DNA of 7,768 nucleotides from positions 1 to 7,768 of the forward strand of contig JAIEPI010000184.1 of the NCBI GenBank assembly GCA_019749855.1, in the 5' to 3' direction. A model generated the notes under the pieces. It ran no database searches and was not told the DNA's origin. It was given only the letters and a program-made list of their open reading frames with translations. Every line of letters starts with the position of its first letter. Within the stretch, counting starts at the first letter, position 1. The DNA is from Rickettsiales bacterium. Its GTDB lineage: Bacteria; Pseudomonadota; Alphaproteobacteria; Rickettsiales; UBA998. Positions 1 to 3,213 of the stretch are shown here, in pieces. The position numbers and the translations under genes are program-made.

Positions 1-228
1 GCCGACTTTGGGGCCTTTGCGCTCGGAGGAGATATCCGGCTGGCGCTCCGGCAGCCCGCGGACGCGCACCGCGAGGCGGCGCGGAGTAACGAATTTCTCA
101 ATGCCGGAAAAATCCAGCCGCGCTTCCTTCAGCGACGTCTCAATACGCCGCGCCAGCTCGTCAATTGCGGCGGTCTGCATCCGCGCCGGAATTTCCTCGG
201 AAAACAGCTCAAGCAGTAAATCAGCCAT
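1..228 (-). CDS. glyS: Glycine--tRNA ligase beta subunit, N-terminal part (runs off left edge)
   Basis: The 76 visible residues begin MADLLLELFSEEIPARM and include FVTPRRLAVRVRGL, the characteristic amino end of the beta subunit of the tetrameric (alpha2beta2) bacterial glycyl-tRNA synthetase. The beta subunit, normally near 700 residues, binds tRNA-Gly and is needed with GlyQ to charge it in the cytoplasm; only about a tenth is present here. The start at 228 is supported by an AGGAAG ribosome binding site about six bases upstream and by the family N-terminus. The start overlaps the end of the preceding 159-residue gene by 8 bases (ATGGCTGA), so translational coupling is likely. Its partner glyQ lies nearly 1.8 kb upstream in the same probable operon instead of immediately adjacent. 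The DNA is clearly more GC-rich than the preceding small gene. Identity is confident; the rest of the gene is outside the window. Confidence 0.95.
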   Translation of the reverse strand, partial: MADLLLELFSEEIPARMQTAAIDELARRIETSLKEARLDFSGIEKFVTPRRLAVRVRGLPERQPDISSERKGPKVG

Positions 229-700
229 GTATTCTTCCTGATTCAATCGTTTTTAACATGCGATCCACCACGTGACCGGTGGCATCAATGGTCGTTTGAG
301 TCGCCAGCCTTACTTGCTCATTGACGTGCTGGGAAAGGCGATAGCTTAGTTTTTTGATAACTTCTCTATCTGTTACACCACTTGCATGGCATGCGTTGGT
401 AGTCGCCCTATCCAATTCAACCAATGTTTCCATTTCCTCACCCACAGCAGTCATCGAATTGACGTGAGGAACCGAATGGCTTCCCTCCGTTTCTGTTCGA
501 CCGTCCATCGCCAGGTTGGCGGCATGAGGATATTTTTGGTCAATGGCTTTTTGAACGAGATCTTTCACTACTGAAAATTTTTTAAGATTCAGCATTGAGT
601 TTATTTCCTCCGTCGTAAACGTTGCTATCTCTGCGCCTTGCAAATCTTGCAGGAATGCAATGGGATCAACCGCGCTCGTGACTCGATTGCTTTGTTCCAT
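221..700 (-). CDS. Unrecognised 159-residue cytoplasmic protein between panD and glyS
   Basis: I do not recognise this protein. It has no signal peptide or membrane segment. The first about 60 residues and the last about 70 look helical and soluble (for example EEINSMLNLKKFSVVKDLVQ at 31-50 and a polar, charged stretch from 109 to 155), joined by a polar linker around residues 66-82 (DGRTETEGSHSVPHVNS). There is one cysteine (C104) and no visible metal-binding or catalytic motif. It is probably a real gene: it starts one base after the panD stop codon (TAG-T-ATG) and its TGA lies inside the glyS start region (ATGGCTGA). It has no strong ribosome binding site of its own, which fits coupling to panD. 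Its base composition looks more AT-rich than panD and glyS, hinting at a different origin. A role linked to glycyl-tRNA synthetase can only be suggested from position. Confidence 0.7.
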   Translation of the reverse strand: MEQSNRVTSAVDPIAFLQDLQGAEIATFTTEEINSMLNLKKFSVVKDLVQKAIDQKYPHAANLAMDGRTETEGSHSVPHVNSMTAVGEEMETLVELDRATTNACHASGVTDREVIKKLSYRLSQHVNEQVRLATQTTIDATGHVVDRMLKTIESGRIHG

Positions 701-701
701 A

Positions 702-1052
702 CTAGCTTTTTACCTTATTATTCGCATCCAGCAGCACGATGCGGGGTTGGAACGATTTGGCTTCCTCGGCGTCCATGGAGGCAAACGCGCAGATGATAAC
801 GAGGTCACCCTTCTGCACCAGACGCGCCGCCGCGCCGTTCACCTGAATCTCGCCGCTGACGGCCTTGCCCTCGATGGCATAGGTGGTGAAACGCGCGCCA
901 TTATTGATGTTCAGCACATCCACTTGCTCGTAGGGCAACAGCCCTGCGGCATCCATCAGATCACGTGCGATTGTGATGGAGCCTTCGTAATGCAGATCAG
1001 AGCCGGTGACCGTGGCGCGGTGCAGTTTACATTTGAGGAGTTTTAGTTGCAT
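702..1052 (-). CDS. panD: Aspartate 1-decarboxylase proenzyme
   Basis: PanD decarboxylates L-aspartate to beta-alanine for pantothenate and coenzyme A synthesis. The proenzyme is cleaved between Gly24 and Ser25, the serine becoming the pyruvoyl cofactor. The visible 116 residues match the family along their whole length: Lys9 in KCKLHRATVT, the cleavage site HYEGS with Gly24-Ser25 exactly in place, Arg54, Thr57 and Tyr58 in NGARFTTYAI, and Asn72 in VNGAAARL. Length is slightly under the 126 residues of the Escherichia coli enzyme, the difference being at the C-terminus. The start is supported by AAGGGA about seven bases upstream. A 68-bp palindromic repeat fills most of the gap to phzF upstream; the next gene starts one base after its stop. 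No other pantothenate gene is in the window, so panD sits apart from its pathway and inside a glyQ-glyS operon. Confidence 0.97.
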   Translation of the reverse strand: MQLKLLKCKLHRATVTGSDLHYEGSITIARDLMDAAGLLPYEQVDVLNINNGARFTTYAIEGKAVSGEIQVNGAAARLVQKGDLVIICAFASMDAEEAKSFQPRIVLLDANNKVKS

Positions 1053-1065
1053 GGAAATTCCCTTT

Positions 1066-1133
1066 TGTCATCCCAGCGAAGGCTGGGATCCAGTGATAGG
1101 CCAATCTGGATTCCCGCGTTCGCGGGAATGACA
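1066..1133. repeat. 68-bp double-hairpin palindromic repeat between phzF and panD
   Basis: The element is bounded by TGTCAT (1066-1071) and ATGACA (1128-1133). It holds two hairpins: TCCCAGC-GAAG-GCTGGGA (1071-1088) and TTCCCGCG-TT-CGCGGGAA (1111-1128). Between them ATCCAG (1088-1093) faces CTGGAT (1106-1111), so the whole element is also one large inverted repeat. One reading frame gives the peptide WIPAFAGMT, a signature I know from spurious open reading frames over short dispersed repeats in many proteobacterial genomes, so this is probably one copy of a multicopy non-coding repeat. It fills most of the 91-bp gap inside the operon. Neither side is followed by a T-tract, so it is not a standard intrinsic terminator; it could still stabilise or process mRNA between phzF and panD. 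Confidence 0.9.
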
Positions 1134-1143
1134 GAACACATCA

Positions 1144-2007
1144 TCATGCCGCAGCACTCCTTGAATTCTGAAACCCGCCATCTGAAACGTCACCACACTG
1201 ATCTTTCATTGTATGGCGGCTTTCAATGAGCCGAGCTCCTCGCGAACGCACCTGACCCGACACACGCACATGTGAATGGTGCATTGCAACATGCAGTTCG
1301 CCGCCTTCTGCTGAAAGCTGATGGGCAACCATGTTTTCTTTACCTAACCTTGCGCTCCAGTAAGGCGCAAGCTGACCATTGGCCGAACCGGTGACAGGGT
1401 CCTCGTCAATACCGATGGCAGGCGCAAAATAGCGATAGACATAATCGACCATTTCACCCTTTGCAGTGATGATGATGCCTTCAGCTTCCAATGCGCGGAT
1501 CGCTCTAAGATCTGGCGTGCAATCATTCACTTCGGCTGCTGTGGCAACCTCCACCAGATAATTACCATCATTACGCTGAGCAAAGAGGATTGGCGGCGCA
1601 AAACATGCTTGAAACTGAGTGTTCATCGGCAGCGGCACCCCAGGCTGTAAGGGCAGTTCAAGAGCGATCGCCGCATCTTCTATATGAGCGGTTAAGATGC
1701 CGCTTCGCGTATGAAACAAAATCGGCAAGTCCGCATCCACGCGCCCCAGCATGACAAGTGCATGCGCAGTAGCCAAGGTCGCATGACCGCACAAATCGAC
1801 TTCCATCGTGGGCGTGAACCAACGCAACTCAAAGCTATTTTCGCCGCGAGCTACTGTAAAGGCCGTCTCCGCCAGATTCATCTGCGCCGCAATGTCCTGT
1901 AGCATCGCATCCGGCGCAAAGGCTTCCATCAGGCAAACACCCGCCGGATTACCTTGAAGCGTATCTGTACCAAAAGCACTGATCACCGAGACCGCGTAAG
2001 TTTTCAT
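1144..2007 (-). CDS. PhzF-family isomerase/epimerase-like protein with atypical C-terminal tail
   Basis: This 287-residue protein belongs to the phenazine biosynthesis PhzF / YddE family, two-domain diaminopimelate-epimerase-like enzymes, many of unknown substrate. Family marks in order: GNPAGV at 19-24, NLAETAF at 44-50 with the putative catalytic Glu47, DLCGHATLATAH at 71-82, and DEDPVTGSANGQLAPYW at 201-217. No other phenazine gene is nearby, so a phenazine role is not supported; this is more likely an orphan PhzF-like enzyme. The start overlaps the glyQ stop (ATGA) and has a good AAGGA site about five bases upstream. The core appears to end near residue 253 (HVRVSGQV); instead of the usual short closing strand there is a polar tail of about 34 residues, encoded largely over a 57-bp palindrome (1169-1225). 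The tail may be a repeat insertion that replaced the native end. Family assignment is firm, substrate unknown. Confidence 0.92.
   Translation of the reverse strand: MKTYAVSVISAFGTDTLQGNPAGVCLMEAFAPDAMLQDIAAQMNLAETAFTVARGENSFELRWFTPTMEVDLCGHATLATAHALVMLGRVDADLPILFHTRSGILTAHIEDAAIALELPLQPGVPLPMNTQFQACFAPPILFAQRNDGNYLVEVATAAEVNDCTPDLRAIRALEAEGIIITAKGEMVDYVYRYFAPAIGIDEDPVTGSANGQLAPYWSARLGKENMVAHQLSAEGGELHVAMHHSHVRVSGQVRSRGARLIESRHTMKDQCGDVSDGGFQNSRSAAA
1169..1225. repeat. 57-bp imperfect palindrome inside the 3' end of the PhzF-family gene
   Basis: Outer arms TGAAACCCGCCAT (1169-1181) and ATGGCGGCTTTCA (1213-1225) are reverse complements at 12 of 13 positions. Nested inside, TGAAA (1183-1187) faces TTTCA (1204-1208), and TCA (1190-1192) faces TGA (1199-1201), leaving a six-base loop. 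Together they would form one long hairpin in DNA or RNA. A further short inverted repeat, TCATTG (1206-1211) with CAATGA (1224-1229), overlaps one arm. The hairpin lies exactly where the PhzF protein departs from its family, which suggests a repeat that moved into the gene end. Sequence differs from the 68-bp repeat only 36 bp away, so it is a separate family. Confidence 0.7.
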
Positions 2008-2987
2008 GCGGCTTCCTTATCAGCATCATCGCCCAGCCACGCCGCGCAGCAGCCTTTTGCCAACGCACGTACGCGACCAATATAGGCGGCGCGCTCAGTC
2101 ACACCGATCGCACCGCGCGCATCAAGCAGGTTAAAACGGTGCGAGGCCTTCATCACCTGATCGTAGGCGGGAAGCGCCAGACCTTTTTTCAATAACGCGG
2201 CACATTCTTTTTCCGCATCATCAAAGTGGCGGAACAACATTTCCACGTCGGCATGCTCCAGATTATAGCCGGACATCTCGATTTCGTTGCGCTTGAACAC
2301 ATCGCCGTAACTGAAGATTTTATGTTTGCCTCGATGCTCTGCGCCTCCTGCGCTCCGCAATGAGGCGGGCTCAGGGCTGGCGCGGTCTGCTGACCGCGCT
2401 TCATGTTCCCGATTCCCGATTCCCGATTCGCTATTCCATTGCAGGTCATAGACATTCTCGACGCCCTGAATATACATCGCTAAGCGCTCCAGGCCGTAGG
2501 TCAATTCACCGGACACCGGCTTGCATTCAAAGCCGCCCACTTGCTGAAAGTAGGTGAACTGCGTAACTTCCATGCCGTCGCACCAGACTTCCCAGCCCAA
2601 GCCCCACGCGCCGAGCGTTGGCGATTCCCAGTCATCTTCGACAAAACGGATGTCGTGCGCCAGCGGATCAATCCCCAGACGGCTCAGTGATTCGAGATAA
2701 AGCGCCTGAATATCATCCGGCGAGGGCTTCAGGATCACCTGAAACTGATAGTAATGCTGCAGACGATTGGGGTTCTCGCCATAGCGGCCATCCTTCGGGC
2801 GACGCGAGGGCTGCACATACGCGACGTTCCACGCATCAGGGCCGAGTGCGCGCAGCGTGGTGGCCGGATGAAACGTGCCAGCCCCCACTTCCATATCGTA
2901 TGGCTGCAAAATCACACAGCCTTGCTCCGCCCAGAAATGCTGCAGCGTGAGAATAATGTCCTGAAAAGCGAAGGGCGTGTGGCTCAT
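2004..2987 (-). CDS. glyQ: Glycine--tRNA ligase alpha subunit with in-frame insertion
   Basis: This is the catalytic alpha subunit of the alpha2beta2 glycyl-tRNA synthetase, which activates glycine with ATP and, with GlyS, charges tRNA-Gly. It follows the family closely: EQGCVILQPYDMEVGAGTFH at 21-40, YVQPSRRPKDGRYGENPNRL at 57-76, GWEVWCDGMEVTQFTYFQQV at 131-150, ELTYGLERLAMYIQGVENVY at 161-180, YGDVF at 227-231 and FNLLDARGAIGVTER near 285-299. At 327 residues it is about 30 to 40 longer than usual. The excess is a polar stretch at about 186-222, between VYDLQWN and the YGDVF block, where relatives have only a few residues; it is encoded by a palindromic element (2322-2432). No clear ribosome binding site precedes 2987; instead a 6-bp hairpin abuts the start. 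The next gene starts inside its stop codon. It is probably still functional because both flanks are intact and in frame. Confidence 0.97.
   Translation of the reverse strand: MSHTPFAFQDIILTLQHFWAEQGCVILQPYDMEVGAGTFHPATTLRALGPDAWNVAYVQPSRRPKDGRYGENPNRLQHYYQFQVILKPSPDDIQALYLESLSRLGIDPLAHDIRFVEDDWESPTLGAWGLGWEVWCDGMEVTQFTYFQQVGGFECKPVSGELTYGLERLAMYIQGVENVYDLQWNSESGIGNREHEARSADRASPEPASLRSAGGAEHRGKHKIFSYGDVFKRNEIEMSGYNLEHADVEMLFRHFDDAEKECAALLKKGLALPAYDQVMKASHRFNLLDARGAIGVTERAAYIGRVRALAKGCCAAWLGDDADKEAA
2322..2432. repeat. In-frame palindromic element inserted in glyQ
   Basis: About 111 bp, 37 codons without a stop, interrupts an otherwise conserved glyQ. It has three parts. First, GCCTC (2343-2347) and GAGGC (2362-2366) enclose TGCG-CTC-CGCA (2349-2359), together one imperfect hairpin. 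Second, GCGCGGTC (2380-2387) and GACCGCGC (2392-2399) are perfect 8-bp arms around TGCT. Third, TTCCCGA occurs three times in tandem (2406-2426) followed by a degenerate TTCGC. On the coding strand this last part reads GGGAATC-like, a motif I know from spacer repeats in other proteobacteria. Boundaries are inferred from where GlyQ loses family similarity and may be off by several codons. The arrangement resembles in principle the Rickettsia palindromic elements that sit in frame in protein genes, but I do not recognise this sequence as a described member. Confidence 0.8.
2406..2426. repeat. Three tandem copies of 7-bp TTCCCGA within glyQ
   Basis: Copies lie at 2406-2412, 2413-2419 and 2420-2426, with a partial fourth start (TTCG) at 2427-2430. 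Three copies total 21 bp and keep the glyQ frame; gain or loss of one copy would shift it by one base. This forms the N-terminal side of the inserted protein segment (SESGIGNRE). Confidence 0.9.
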
Positions 2988-2988
2988 A

Positions 2989-3008
2989 GGCGCGAAGTTT
3001 TACGCGCC
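2989..3008 (-). promoter_or_regulatory. Hairpin abutting the glyQ start codon
   Basis: GGCGCG (2989-2994) and CGCGCC (3003-3008) are perfect 6-bp arms around an 8-base loop, with a possible further G-U pair outside. In the glyQ transcript the hairpin ends one base before ATG and covers the place where a ribosome binding site would be expected; none is visible there. It could limit initiation or be a target of translational control. The structure is seen directly; any function is inferred. Confidence 0.45.
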
Positions 3009-3080
3009 CACCCAAGCGAGCGCAATAGTTTTGTGGACAAAAAACCATTGAATCACGGCCGAACCACGCGCGCGCACTAA

Positions 3081-3109
3081 TTGCATATATTTATATATTT
3101 CAATATTAT
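3081..3109 (+). promoter_or_regulatory. Candidate promoter for the prepilin-RCC1 gene, overlapping the glyQ promoter
   Basis: TTGCAT (3081-3086) and TATTAT (3104-3109) are 17 bases apart. The -10 box is good (five of six), the -35 box weak (three of six). Transcription would begin near 3116 and leave about 98 bases of leader before 3214. The two divergent candidates use the same AT-rich island, so they would compete for polymerase if both are real. Confidence 0.3.
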
Positions 3110-3117
3110 ATTGTAAA
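3090..3117 (-). promoter_or_regulatory. Candidate sigma-70 type promoter for the glyQ operon
   Basis: On the minus strand TTTACA (3117-3112) and TATAAA (3095-3090) are separated by 16 bases; each matches five of six bases of the -35 and -10 consensus. Transcription would start near 3083, giving a leader of roughly 95 bases to the glyQ ATG at 2987. The region is very AT-rich, so chance matches are more likely than usual. Confidence 0.45.
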
Positions 3118-3151
3118 TAACGATCAAATCTCTGTTCGCATACATCTTTTT

Positions 3152-3205
3152 TAAGGGTATCTCGGCAGTGCGATTATTTAGCAAATCTTAACCCTTATAG
3201 CGCAC
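3152..3205 (+). promoter_or_regulatory. Interleaved inverted repeats in the leader of the prepilin-RCC1 gene
   Basis: TAAGGGT (3152-3158) pairs perfectly with ACCCTTA (3191-3197), and GTGCG (3168-3172) pairs with CGCAC (3201-3205). The arms alternate, the order expected of a pseudoknot rather than two separate hairpins, and the last arm ends eight bases before the ATG at 3214. Seven- and five-base matches at this distance can arise by chance, so this is only a candidate leader structure or operator. Confidence 0.2.
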
Positions 3206-3213
3206 ACTGATAC

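Noticed and set aside
660..1046. Plus-strand open frame of 128 codons
   Set aside because: It is antisense to panD, whose identity and catalytic residues are certain; the translation shows no family signal.
1066..1133. Intrinsic terminator between phzF and panD
   Set aside because: Hairpins are strong, but neither strand has a following T-tract and the element looks like a dispersed repeat.
1047..1229. Plus-strand open frame of 60 codons reading through WIPAFAGMT
   Set aside because: It is a translation of the 68-bp palindromic repeat and the antisense of the PhzF 3' end; this peptide signature is typical of spurious frames over repeats.
1144..2007. Phenazine biosynthesis locus
   Set aside because: PhzF-like proteins occur widely without phenazine pathways and no other phz gene is present.
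2189..2455. Minus-strand frame of 88 codons over the glyQ insertion, and the plus-strand frame at 2360-2557
   Set aside because: Both are shadows of glyQ in other frames; the glyQ frame keeps family similarity on both sides.
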